64,000 bases of DNA from Tricholomella constricta. Its lineage: Eukaryota > Basidiomycota > Agaricomycetes > Agaricales > Lyophyllaceae. How positions within the stretch are numbered: position 1 is the stretch's first letter; each line of letters opens with the position of its first letter. Under the pieces are notes generated by a model. It was not told the DNA's origin, made no database searches, and was given only the letters and a program-made list of their open reading frames with translations. Location: positions 434,001 to 498,000 of the forward strand of contig JAACJP010000013.1 in NCBI GenBank assembly GCA_013368375.1, read 5' to 3'. Position numbers and translations under genes: made by a program. Below are positions 26,001-35,883 of the stretch, one piece after another.

Positions 26001-26160
26001 TGAGAGGTGTTGAAGAGGCTGGCGCGGAACGACAAACTGGTCTGCTTTTTTGGCCTGGAGACATAGATTCGTATCGACTGATCAATTGTTTCGTCGAACA
26101 GTGGCGTTGGAGAGACACTGTGCCGCCAGATACTGGATCCATGCTTCGCGGTCCCAGCAT
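23088..26160 (-). CDS. PH-domain, Ser-rich coiled-coil protein
   Basis: Exon 1 is 26160-25439 and exon 2 starts at 25378; further short introns follow leftward. Exon 1 holds basic, disordered sequence and then a PH-like beta domain ending with the amphipathic helix ANSVQERAGWVSAVWDTIL that straddles the intron. Exon 2 is rich in Ser/Pro. From about 24700 to 23090 the protein is helical with heptad-like patterns (LEEQARSNGEVL, SLSTGVEQLCRDLG, VEQFKKELKREVVQMTEEVG), typical of long coiled coils. The tail is Arg-rich (RRPLPQPRR). It probably binds membrane phosphoinositides and forms oligomers, perhaps at the cell cortex. Function is unknown and no close named family is recognised. Confidence 0.7.
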
Positions 26161-26452
26161 TTAGGAAGATGTATTTGTGATCCACTGGGATCCAGTAATC
26201 AAGGAGTGAGATCGCCCAGCAGGTCATTCGCGAATCTGTGGCTGACCACGGGTGCCAACAGAGGGAATTTGGCCCGAATTGCAGAGCTGACATATGAATA
26301 GCTCGGAACCAAGTTCCACTCCATTTTTAAGAATTCACGAAGGAAGCTTTGAATGGGAACACTGTGAGGATCAAGTGAGGATGTAGGCTCAGCCTCGGGG
26401 CTGCATGTATGGAACCGGGCCGTCCATCTCCGGCTCTTACATTTTATCTCAT
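26161..26452. other. Host flank left of the retroelement
   Basis: Upstream sequence of the PH-domain gene, so its promoter region. The retroelement begins about 290 bp from that gene's start codon. No further features are seen. Confidence 0.5.
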
Positions 26453-26590
26453 CCAACGAAATTCCGGGCGCTGACGGGAGGCACGATTACTTTTGGGAAA
26501 AGTAGCAGACCGGGAGAGGCGACTGTTTAGTCAGCCTCTGGCCCACTCTGGCCCGATTTGGATATGTATTTTTTGGTAGCACGGCATGGC
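26453..26590 (-). repeat. B repeat, outer (3') copy
   Basis: Matches 27435-27564, from CCAACGAAATTCCGGG to GCACGGCATGGC. This copy has an extra 10 bp (ACTCTGGCCC) that duplicates the neighbouring CTCTGGCCC. It forms the 3' end of the Ngaro-type element. Confidence 0.92.
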
Positions 26591-27057
26591 AGGACCCCGG
26601 CATATGCCTATATAGGTCCGATCCTAAATCATCAGATTTGAACAAAAGTGTCCGCAACATTTTGGACTATTTTGGGTACGTAGTGTACGCACTAGGATCG
26701 GACCTCATCATCCAAGTCAAAAGTGTCCGCAACAAGGATCGGACATAGCTGGCGACTATGGGTGTCCGTATAGATCGAACATCGAGTGTGTCCGCAGAGA
26801 GGATCAAATACCCAGTGTCCGTGCTGGGATCGAATATTTACCGCGACGGAGTACCCACAAAGTGCAATATGTACCAGCAAAAATGTCCGCAACTGGATCG
26901 AACCTCCCACTTGATGATGTATATGTCCTTTTTTGGATCGGACCTACCTTGGAAAAATGCTCATATGTACGCTACTTTGGATCGGACATGGGCCCGTTTT
27001 CAGACCCAGATGTGTCCGCAGTCGGATCGAACATATATAGGCATATGCCGGGGTCCT
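26591..27057. mobile_element. 467 bp MITE with 8 bp target duplication
   Basis: The ends are inverted repeats: the left begins AGGACCCCGGCATATGCC and the right ends with the reverse complement. The flanking 8-mer GGCATGGC is directly repeated at 26583-26590 and 27058-27065. There is no coding capacity. The inside is an array of paired short motifs, TGTCCGCA and GGATCGGAC (or GGATCGAAC), repeated about eight times with irregular spacing. An 8 bp duplication points to a hAT-like or other 8 bp-TSD transposase acting in trans. It sits exactly at the inner edge of the retroelement's outer B repeat. Confidence 0.85.
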
Positions 27058-27110
27058 GGCATGGCTGTAAAAATACACATGGTAGTCGAAAAAAGGAGTG
27101 GGAGGGCGGG

Positions 27111-27434
27111 AGACTGAAAAATCTGCGGAGCCCTAGATTGAACTATCGAGCGGGATAGTTAAGAAAAGAATCCCGGAAGGGATGGGGTATTCGAGCTTAC
27201 CTAGAAGAGGGGGAGTGTTGTAAAGAGAATCCCGGGGGATGTCTCATGGAAATTCACCCCTCTTCTATGAAGGTAGAACTCGAACAAACGGTCACGCGTA
27301 ATGACGACGATGACGGCCAGAAACACGCTGGAACGGGACGCGGCGCGTTCGTGTGCGATCTGGCGCGGGTGGCACGTGCGATCGAGGCCCTTCGTGATTT
27401 TCGTTGGACTTGAGTAAACTCAGTTTAAACTCGA
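27111..27434 (-). repeat. A repeat, inner (3') copy
   Basis: 324 bp, from AGACTGAAAAATCTGCGG to TTTAAACTCGA. Identical to 36684-37007 except for one base near 27157 (GATAG here, GACAG there). It directly abuts the inner B repeat. Confidence 0.95.
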
Positions 27435-27564
27435 CCAACGAAATTCCGGGCGCTGACGGGAGGCACGATTACTTTTGGGAAAAGTAGCAGACCGGGAGAG
27501 GCGACTGTTTAGTCAGCCTCTGGCCCGATTTGGATATGTATTTTTTGGTAGCACGGCATGGCTA
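27435..27564 (-). repeat. B repeat, inner copy
   Basis: About 130 bp matching 26453-26590. It lies between the recombinase gene and the inner A repeat, as expected for Ngaro split repeats. Confidence 0.92.
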
Positions 27565-27715
27565 TATTGCTAATTGATGAGGTACGATGAGAGGAGTGTG
27601 GAAAAAAATAAGAAATAAAAGGTAAAGGGAAGGGAGGGAGGAAAGGCGTGGGAGGGATTAAAGAGGAGAGAAAGGCGTAGCTTGGGATGTGGCAACGGGG
27701 GAGTGAGGCAAAAGA

Positions 27716-28717
27716 TTAAGCTGAGTAGGGGTTGGACGAGGAACGGGAGAAAAGCATGGCTTGAATAAGGACGGGGTTTTTTCTGATGTAGATATGGAAG
27801 GTGTCGGAGCTCCAGCGACCAATGGATTGGATAATGGACGGGGCGACGCCGTTGGCGGCAAGGGAAGTAGCGCCACCGGCCCGCATGGATTGGCCAGCGA
27901 CGGAGGCATCAAAAAAGCATCTGACGTGGGAAATGAAGAAGGACCGGGTGGGGACGGAGCCGTCGGCACGTAACCACAAGGCGGAGGAGAGCGGGAAGAG
28001 ACGATCTCGGGATTCTAAGTAAGTGAGGAACGAGGAATGGGGATCGGAAGGGGAGGAGTTCTTGGGAATGATTACAGTGTTGCCTTCGAAGAACTTGTCG
28101 GCCTTGTGGCCCGGCAAGAAAAATTGGAAGGAGGAAGCGGACACGGAGACCGAGCCACGTTTTATCACCTTGCGTGGGTCACGAAGGCAACTCTGGTCAG
28201 GGTAGGTGAGCTCTCCTAGACGCATTAACGCATAGAAACCGGTAAGGAGTAGGGCGACAAAGAGGCGGTCGTCATGAAGGCAGGAGGTGGCAAAGTGCGT
28301 GACGACAACGACGAGGTCTTCCGGGGTCAAGGCCCGTTTACGGACGGTAGGGACACCACGGAGACGCTGACAGCCTGTGAGGGTTCGGGAGACGAGCGCC
28401 GAATTACGATGTTGTCGAATGTCGGGGAAGTAGGGTTCGAGCTGGTTGCAGATACCGGACAAGTATGTCCCAACGGACTTGGGTTTAATGTGATGGGACA
28501 TGAAAACCGTGAATAAGGAGAGAGTGTCGGCGGTGGGTTCAATGGGAAGACTGTGGATTCGGACGAATTCGAGATAGGAATTCAGGGCGGAATTGTAATT
28601 ACGCTCAGTGGAGTTGTCGATGGCTTGGCCGAGTGCGATAGCACGCTCGCGAATGAGCCGTTCATGAGTCCAAGCAGCGCGAGCAGGCTGCCGTGAACGA
28701 ACGGGGACGAAACTCAT
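27716..28717 (-). CDS. Tyrosine recombinase (YR) of the retroelement
   Basis: 333 residues from MSFVPVRSRQPARAAW. It has an N-terminal SAM-like core-binding domain (NYNSALNSYLEF) and a C-terminal catalytic domain. The first catalytic Arg is in YALMRLGEL. The second block reads GQSMRAGGATSLAANG, so the usual His of HxxR is Gln here while the Arg is kept. The tyrosine region is IGRWSSDTFHIYIRKNP. The enzyme would integrate circular cDNA into the host genome. Its ATG overlaps the stop codon of the RT frame (ATGA), so translation by reinitiation or slippage is likely. The frame is intact. Confidence 0.88.
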   Translation of the reverse strand: MSFVPVRSRQPARAAWTHERLIRERAIALGQAIDNSTERNYNSALNSYLEFVRIHSLPIEPTADTLSLFTVFMSHHIKPKSVGTYLSGICNQLEPYFPDIRQHRNSALVSRTLTGCQRLRGVPTVRKRALTPEDLVVVVTHFATSCLHDDRLFVALLLTGFYALMRLGELTYPDQSCLRDPRKVIKRGSVSVSASSFQFFLPGHKADKFFEGNTVIIPKNSSPSDPHSSFLTYLESRDRLFPLSSALWLRADGSVPTRSFFISHVRCFFDASVAGQSMRAGGATSLAANGVAPSIIQSIGRWSSDTFHIYIRKNPVLIQAMLFSRSSSNPYSA

Positions 28718-30552
28718 TTTTTGATCGCCCCCAGCAACGCGTGAGGGGTTTGATAATTTTGGTCTATGTCAAGACCGGGTTGCAGAGAAAGAGCGCGAGT
28801 GAATTGGTGACGGGAAAGCGCATCAGCAACAGAGTTTTCGACACCAGGGATATGGGTGACGCGAAGCTGGTGTTCGGTGCGGAGAAGGACATCGGCGGCG
28901 AACTTTAAGATGCCATTGTAGGGGGGATCACACCGAAGAGAGTTAAAGATAGAGACGGTGTTAAGGTTGTCGGTTTGAATGAGAAGGTGCATTGGACGAT
29001 CAGGCCAACGCGACGCCTCGTGGAGGGCGCAGGCGACGCAAAACGCTTCATAAAAGAAAATGTAGTCGGCAGGGACATGGAGTGGGACAGGCGCATAGAA
29101 ACCAACGAGCTGGTGAGGGAACCAGAAACCGAAACCCGTCAAGCTAGCGTCGCAACAACAGAGCATGTCGGCGTCGGCTAAAGGCCAGTCAAGGGCGCGT
29201 AGGATGTGTACCCCAGAGGAGCGGGTGATATGATCGGCAGCCCACTCAAGATCAGACCGGACAGCAGAGTTAACCCATATCAGTTGGTGGGGAGCAGTCT
29301 TGCCCTTCATCTTTGCATAGACATTGTTGAGAGAGGGACGAAGCAAGGGGAAAACGTTGCAGCTCCAATTTAACCATCCCGCGAGTTGTTGCCAAATTTT
29401 GAGAGGAAATCGGGCACTCTGGGCGTTCTTGTAGGAGGTGAACCGTTTAATTTGTTCGAGGAGATCTAAACGGGCGTGGGATGGGAGAGTACATGTGAAG
29501 GCGGATGCGTCGACTTCAATACCAATGATGGTGAGCGGAGATCCGGAGACCTGTTTCTTCTCCTTGTGGGGTATACCCAACTCGTCCCAGAGCTCGAGTA
29601 GTCTGCATTGGTTCGACGGCATCAGTTTGTTGTAGGGGGCGTAAAAGGAAAGATCGTGTTTATTGGCTGGGCCAAAACAATCGTCTGAATACGAGAGAAG
29701 TAGTTCTATCATGCGAACGAAGCGCGCGATCCAGATGACTAGGGCGATGAACGCGATCCAAAAATTCCCCGTCGTTCGGCCCCCAAAGGCGCCATTTCGA
29801 TCAATTTGACGGATCCCGTCAATAGTATTAACCTGTTTCACTTGCCAGTACGGGTGAACAGGAATGAGGCGGTAAGCCTCGGCGACGTCCGACTTGAACA
29901 GGGTTAAGTCAGTATCTGGCAGGCGGTTGCGGAGGAAGATGAGCATGTCCCCAAGATGACGCATATTGTCGAGGGGGTAGCCACGAGTGAACTCATCGCG
30001 GGGAATCATAGAGTTCAGTGAATATTTCCCGGCAGATTGATCGGTTACCATGCGTAGGTCAGAAGAATCAGCCTTGGGAACGGCGTGGATTGGCATGCTA
30101 TACATCCCAGGGAGGAGATCGCGCCCAAAAGGGGCAGAAAAACGACCTTTCTGGAACTCCTTGTCTCGTTGATCGCGAAGAAATTGAGCCTCAATCGGAT
30201 CGCGAGGAGTAAGGAAAGACTCATCGACGGTGTCAGGGTACGATCCGTAGTGAGTGTCCGCCCAAGGCCAAAACCCTTCCCGAAGTCCGCGACAGACAGA
30301 CGCTACGAAGGCAGGGTTCGGATGCGAAACGAGGAGACGTTCAAAAACGTCGACCTTAATTGGGGTGACGATAGCGAATAACGAGGGGTTATCTGAGATA
30401 GTTTTGGACACGACCGGGTTCGAAAGTTCTGCGAGAGGAGGCGAGGGCAGAGGAGGAGCGTGTTCTGTCCAAAGCGCTGCCGTCGGCGAAATGCAATTGT
30501 CATTGCGCCAGAGATTGTATCGCAAGAATCTAGGATGTGCCCCGTGAATCAT
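28714..30552 (-). CDS. Reverse transcriptase / RNase H of the retroelement
   Basis: The frame is open from 31536, but the protein-like part starts near the ATG at 30552, which lies inside the end of gag. RT landmarks are MYSMPIHAVPKAD, LRMVTDQSAGKYSLN, FKSDVAEAYRLIPVHP, GGRTTGNFW and the active-site box LLSYSDDCFG. RNase H follows with CCDASLTGFGFWF, YEAFCVACALHEA, IQTDNLNTV and VENSVADALSRH, so its acidic residues are all present. It copies element RNA into DNA and removes the RNA strand. No internal stop is seen. The 23 bp overlap with gag in another frame implies a start by leaky scanning, reinitiation or frameshift. Confidence 0.9.
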   Translation of the reverse strand: MIHGAHPRFLRYNLWRNDNCISPTAALWTEHAPPLPSPPLAELSNPVVSKTISDNPSLFAIVTPIKVDVFERLLVSHPNPAFVASVCRGLREGFWPWADTHYGSYPDTVDESFLTPRDPIEAQFLRDQRDKEFQKGRFSAPFGRDLLPGMYSMPIHAVPKADSSDLRMVTDQSAGKYSLNSMIPRDEFTRGYPLDNMRHLGDMLIFLRNRLPDTDLTLFKSDVAEAYRLIPVHPYWQVKQVNTIDGIRQIDRNGAFGGRTTGNFWIAFIALVIWIARFVRMIELLLSYSDDCFGPANKHDLSFYAPYNKLMPSNQCRLLELWDELGIPHKEKKQVSGSPLTIIGIEVDASAFTCTLPSHARLDLLEQIKRFTSYKNAQSARFPLKIWQQLAGWLNWSCNVFPLLRPSLNNVYAKMKGKTAPHQLIWVNSAVRSDLEWAADHITRSSGVHILRALDWPLADADMLCCCDASLTGFGFWFPHQLVGFYAPVPLHVPADYIFFYEAFCVACALHEASRWPDRPMHLLIQTDNLNTVSIFNSLRCDPPYNGILKFAADVLLRTEHQLRVTHIPGVENSVADALSRHQFTRALSLQPGLDIDQNYQTPHALLGAIKK

Positions 30553-31540
30553 GTCCGCTTTGGACACAGTCTCTTTGGCCGTGCCCCGAGTTACCGCATG
30601 TTCTGCAGACGTGCAAGAACCTGCAAGAGGAATTTGTGTTTGGGCAGCTACGGCCTCGGTCGTTGAACCGGTGGCATATCTCCGATCTGGTTCCACCGGC
30701 GTTCTTACTGGAAGTGCGAGACCGTGATCCAGACCCGGAAGCAAATTTGCTTCCGCTCCCTCCACCCGATTCAATACCGTCGGGCGCGATAATCGCAGAG
30801 TGGAACCGGGAGAAGAGGTGATAATCGGTGAGGAGATATCTTTGCCCCCCACTGACGAAATTGCGAATGGCGATGTCATAGAGGATGATTTTTCGGTGAG
30901 ATGTCGATTGTTTAGCCGAGAACTCTGCGCGAATGTACGCGCCATATTCCTTGAGTTCTCTAGCTCGGTGTGGAAATGCAATGGACGTTGCTTCCGATAC
31001 GTCATCCCATGCGGTGGTCCAGTCGCTGGAGGTTTGGATTCGCTTAGAGGGTTCAGGATTACTGAATCTGATTTCAGTTGATCCCACACGTCCAACGTCC
31101 TCTTTAGGAGGGAGAACGTGGTGGATTGAGCTGAAGACGGAGTCGAGGTTGACTGCAGTTCCCCTGAAGATGGAATCCCACTCCCCGACTGGAACAGAGG
31201 GAGGTGCAATACCGGAGATAATGACCTGGCGTCGGACCCACATTGGATCGCGTTCATAGGTATAGAGGAGCTTTTGTGTTTCTTGGCAGGAGGTTCTCCG
31301 ATTCTCTCGAGCAAGGATCTCTTCAGTGTGCCACGGGAGGTCGGACGATCTGAGTTTCCTACGTTTCCCGCTGCTTCTATCGTCGGGGTCATCTTCTCTC
31401 CCTGAACCGGCATCCTCATTGGAAGACATTTGAGATCTTGACCGCCGGGCTCGGATATCCGATGCAAGGCGTGTAAGTTCACGAACTTCGGTTTCGTTGG
31501 CAACGTGAGCGGCAGGGGGCGTCGCGCGCTGCTCATCAGT

Positions 31541-32378
31541 GAATTTGCACGATTGCGGTAATCAATAGCATACAGAATACCCGAGTTGAAACTTGATGGA
31601 AGAGGTATAATTTGCTACAATATTATAACAGCTATTGTAAGCCCGGACATGGCCATAAAGGCCTACCTCTTTTTTCACAACTGGAGGCCGTTTCCGCCAA
31701 ATGTTATATTGGGTCGAGAATTTATGTAATTATGAGTGTCAATTCCAATGCTTTGTCATTTCGTGAAATAGTGCCATCCAGTACCAATCACATTCTAAGA
31801 TATTCGGATATGGGGGCAGCAAACCATATATATTGTTGGTAAATTTTAACTACAGTATTGACCACGACAGCTCCCTAAACCTAAAATTCCACGGCAGATT
31901 GTTTATGGAGTGTTGACAAAAGCACGAGAGGCTGTCGTTGCTGTCGCATGCTTGGGAAAAACCTGTCAATGTGTGTGTCAGTGAAAGTGCCGATTACAGG
32001 TGTTTGGCGACGTACTTGTCATCCAAGCAGAGAATGGCAAATAGAAATACATGGAATCTCGTAGACATTTGTGCTCAAAAAGGTCCTTTGTGCCAATAAA
32101 CTTGGTGCCCACAACTGGGACAATCACGGTTACATATGTGATCACAAAGAAGCCCGACTGCAACATTGAGCAGGAGCAGACGAGAGAGACATGGGCGGAG
32201 CAGGGAGATGCCAGCAAAAAAAAAAAAAAATGCGGTTGTCAAGGCGGGATTTTCCGGAGCTGAGCTTCAACTGAGTTTTGCTCAACCTCGCCCACGCCCA
32301 TGTGCGCTTAGGCTCGTCCCCATCCGGCTTCGTCACATGATCACTCGTAGAACTCGTTGCTGGCGAAGCCGGCTGGGC
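31541..32378. other. Non-coding left arm of the inserted element
   Basis: AT-rich at first, then more balanced. It contains a poly-A tract at about 32217-32230. No coding frame with family character is seen. It may be the subterminal region of the DUF6589 element or the remains of another short-TIR element. Confidence 0.5.
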
Positions 32379-32683
32379 CGTCCCGTCGCCCTTTTAGCAG
32401 AGCCCGCTGAATGAGAGGTGTCGACTTTGAAAAAGAAAGCACCTCAACCTCAAAAAAAAGTCGCGAAATTGAGTATACCAAAAACTGTTTTTAGAGTAGA
32501 TAGAATGCAATAGCTAGAAATTTGCGAGGGTGAAATTTTGAGTTGGACTTCGTCGTTGGCCTGTGCATGTGCATGTCATGTCGTGTCAACAAAGTCACAT
32601 GCACCGTGTTTCGTCTTCAGACGAAACACGCTTTGTTTAACAGCACGCGGCTGTGTACATTCCAGCCATTGTTCGATGTTCAC
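32379..32683. repeat. Long inverted repeat, left arm
   Basis: Pairs with 35559-35883. Shared landmarks include CCCTTTTAGCAGAGCC, AATGAGAGGTG, AATTGAGTATAC, AACAAAGTCACATGCACC, GACGAAACACG, TTTGTTTAACAGCACGCGG and CCATTGTTCGA. Many substitutions and small gaps separate the arms, so they are old. Confidence 0.88.
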
Positions 32684-32961
32684 AAGTATCACTGTATCAC
32701 AACCATTTGTAAGTTACCATTCCTGACTGCGCATCGTCGACTAACTACACATTGCTAGACTCTACATCCTTCCGGCTCCCAACTGACACTGACTTCGAAC
32801 AAGTACTTTACTGGGGCCCAGCCGGGTAGAACGGTTGTGCCATTCAGAGAAGCGGGGATCGACATAGTGCGCACATCTCGTCCTACCTTCTTCGCTCACG
32901 AAGCTAACATTTCAGGGAGCTTAGGACCACGCCCTGCATCCGGTGGGGAAGGGACATTATG

Positions 32962-34424
32962 CTATCGTGGTGACTTTATCCTCTCCCAGAAGTCTTCGTA
33001 CGTTGATGGTGCTGCAGAGGCGATGGGAAGCTGTAGTGGGGCAGGTGACAGAGTGGTTGGCTGGGGTGGTGTAGGCTGGGGTTGTCCAGGCTGGGCTAGA
33101 GACGTACGTGCACGTTTTGTACTCGTTGTTGGATCTGATGTCGAAGATGGTTCTGGCACTTTGTTAGGTTCGACAGGAGCTTTTCGTTTGGCTCCAGGAC
33201 GCTTCAACGCAATAGGGACCGCATCTGGGATGGCGAGATCAGCCAAATAACAGTACAAACGGTCACCCAGGTCATCCCAACGTGCCCAGCCCTTTTTCAG
33301 GACACCCTCCAGCATGTCCTTGCTCTCAATCGGACCAATGGATGCCAGCACCTTGCACGTTGCGTCATCCAGGATTGCATGAGGTGCCCACAGTGCTTTC
33401 GGAAATAGTTCCTTCTTGATTGCCCGGCGCCAGGCATACAGCGCATCCTGGACCCAGTCGACTGGCTGACCTTTCTTTACTTTGAGCTGGCGAGGTGTGG
33501 TAGCGGGCTTGCCGGGCCGTGTACGATTGAAAAGGAGTGGATTACACAAGTCGCAGCATGTTGCAGAAGGGACGTCTGGATGAATAGTGAGTGCCATCAT
33601 CTACATACAGCTTTCTGGAGGACTTACTGGAGACGGCGTTCCCAAAGATTTTTGTCAGAACGCGCCGCCTGCACACTGTTTCTTGGATATAAATGTATAT
33701 CCCTTCCCCAGGTGTGTCCGCCGCAATCTCCACTGGTCCGTCGATGGGATTGATGATGTCAAAGGCCCCGCTGTATGTTCCTCGCCTCTGGCCATGCAAC
33801 ACACTATACCCACTATGTTTTATCCCACCATGACCCCGTTCACCCCGACCTCGTCCCCGACCGGTGTGACCACGACCACGGCCACGACCATCCTGACCAA
33901 CACTAGCACCTTCTGCTACAGCCTTCTGCCAACTTCAAAAGCTGACTTTTCCACCAACATGACTGCGAGGCCATCACGGCCACTTGCTCGAGCAGCACGC
34001 CCAGCACGCTGTACCCACGAAGATATATTCTTCGCAGCTTTCCACTGTACCACCATGTCAATATCTGGGATATTGCATCCCTGAAGTAAATGTAAGCTTC
34101 TGATATGTGATCTCGAGTCCTCTCACTCACCATTCCTGCGGCATCCGTGCAAACCAGAATTCGGATGACTCCAGCTTTGAAGAGGCGCATTACCTGCCGC
34201 CGATATCGTTTCGACATTGATGCATTGTAAGGACGGACCACGCCAGAGGATTGCAGGTCCCCTGGAACACGTGCATTCAGGTAGTCTGTTAGATCATCTC
34301 CTGTTTTGATATCGTCACAATACAGAAATGTTTTTGGGATATTCTCGGGATTGCGCAAATTGTCGGGGACAAGAAACTCGATGTCACGGTAGGAATTCAT
34401 GGGATGCTCCATGGAACGAACCAC
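32962..34424 (-). pseudogene. Decayed RecQ-like helicase fragment
   Basis: From 34424 leftward: a helicase C-terminal domain with NIPKTFLYCDDIK, VVRPYNASMSKRYRRQVM, VIRILVCTDAAGM and, in another frame near 34080-34040, DIPDIDMVVQWKAA. The Arg-finger region that should follow is frameshifted. A zinc-binding part (VCRRRVLTKIFGN) lies near 33650, and the C-terminal region (33600-32962) begins FPDVP-like and contains CCDLCNP, VDWVQDALYAWRRAIKK and LDDATCKVLASIGPI. The N-terminal ATPase half with Walker A and DEAH is absent. This matches the C-terminal half of the multicopy RecQ-like helicases of Agaricomycetes. Several frameshifts mean it cannot make the full enzyme. Confidence 0.75.
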
Positions 34425-35556
34425 CTGCGCGTGGAGATTCTGGACTAGTGATACTGGTTCTCAAGAACTGGGCTTTCTCTTACCGTGGTAATGGGCGCAC
34501 AAAGTACGCTCATGAAATGCTCCATCTGCTGTTAAAGCTGGAGATTCTGGACTAGTGATATTGGTTCTCAAGAACTGGGCTTTCTCTTACCGTGGTAATG
34601 GGCGCACAAAGTACGCTCATGAAATGCTCCATCTGCTCCACAACCTGGTCAATCTTTGGTCTAAAGAGCTTCGGTGCGTGTTTCACTACAGTTGCTCTCT
34701 AGCATTGAGCGTTAACCTACTATGACATATGTCTTACAGCCATGCAATTACTCAAAACTGGCTTGTTAACCCAACGGGAAAGGCCAATGCATTTGTCGAA
34801 GTTGACCTCGTCCAGGAACACCTTAACTTTTGGATCAAGGTATGTATAATCGTGCAAATGGTACTTGTATACCTTACATTAACTGCCAACAGAAAATTTA
34901 CAAGGCCGACGGTGATGCGCATTCCTGGGACTGGCTCGCTCTTGTTTCACCATGTGTCGATGTCTTGCGGCGTCTGGCAGCGCGCATTCATGATGAGCTC
35001 GGAACGGCACAAGGGTCCCGCCACACCATCCCTGACCTTGAAAGAGACATGCAAACCTTGATGGACAGTCTCAAGGAGCATGAGGTGTACATCTTGAAAG
35101 AGGGCCGAGTACTTGATTCACGGGATTCTTCAGTGCCAGATGTTCTCTCCACGGGTCTCGCATCCCTTGCTCACGGGGGTACTTCAGCCAGCCCAATCGA
35201 CAATTTCAACACTCTATATGACCGTACACGCATGCGCCAACACCTTACACCCATCTCCACCCTCGCTGCATCACTCGACAACGCACCTGTAATGGAATGT
35301 ACTCTCAGCAATGCTCAGACACCCGAAATCTGCCCCAAAATCAATGACTAAAGAAGATGTGCCTGAGTCGGAACTGTTCACAGGTGATCAAGATGATGAA
35401 GCTGCCACCGATGAACTCAATAATGATGAGGACCTATTTGAGGACTCACCCACACTTACTCGGTTGGATGAGGATGATGTAGCACTCGATATGGATGGTT
35501 GGGACCTCAATAGTGACCATGATAGTGAAGATTTAGATATTGAGGGCTATGAGTAA
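34350..35556 (+). pseudogene. DUF6589-domain gene, 5' truncated and frameshifted
   Basis: The recognisable part begins with VILVLKNWAFSYRGNGRTKY, is broken by a 107 bp tandem duplication (34433-34530 and 34540-34637), and resumes with NWLVNPTGKANAFVEVDLVQ (about 34750), an intron near 34839-34891, then DWLALVSPCVDVLRRLAARI and GRVLDSRDSSVPDVLSTGLA. It ends in a very acidic tail (ESELFTGDQDDEAATDE to DLDIEGYE). The stop at 35554 is 2 bp from the right inverted repeat. DUF6589 proteins are abundant in basidiomycetes, often beside RecQ-like helicases; a role in transposition is suspected but not established. The N-terminal part is missing. Confidence 0.72.
34433..34637 (+). repeat. 107 bp-period tandem duplication
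   Basis: GGAGATTCTGGACTAGTGAT through CTCCATCTGCT occurs twice with a period of 107 bp and one base difference. The period is not a multiple of three, so it shifts the DUF6589 frame. Confidence 0.9.
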
Positions 35557-35558
35557 TG

Positions 35559-35883
35559 GTGACATGTCGAACAATGGCTGAGATGATAAATGTACACAGC
35601 CGCGTGCTGTTAAACAAAGCGTGTTTTGTCTTGAGACGAAACACGGTCGAAGGTGCATGTGACTTTGTTGATGCGACATGACGTGCACACGCACAGGCCT
35701 ATCAACGACGAAGTTCAACTCAAAATTTTACCCTTGTAACTTTCTAGCCATTGCATTCTATCTACTCAAAAAATGGTTTTTTGTATACTCAATTTTGCGA
35801 CTTTTTTTAGAACATGAGGTCACTTTTTTGTTGAAGTCGGCACCTCTCATTTGGCAGGCTCCGCCAAAAGGGTGACAAGACGG
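35559..35883. repeat. Long inverted repeat, right arm
   Basis: The reverse complement matches 32379-32683 with scattered differences. It starts 2 bp after the DUF6589 stop and ends with GGGTGACAAGACGG. Confidence 0.88.

Noticed and set aside
26758..27158. Open frames of 98-119 codons in the MITE region
   Set aside because: They consist of the reiterated TGTCCG/GGATCG motifs and MITE ends; composition explains them.
32837..33250. Plus-strand open frame of 137 codons
   Set aside because: Antisense to the RecQ C-terminal region, which matches the helicase family.
32379..35883. Long inverted repeats considered as the true ends of a separate transposon
   Set aside because: No flanking duplication could be found at 32379/35883, whereas the CAGT ends further out have a frame-restoring AT duplication. 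The nested model remains possible but is not preferred.
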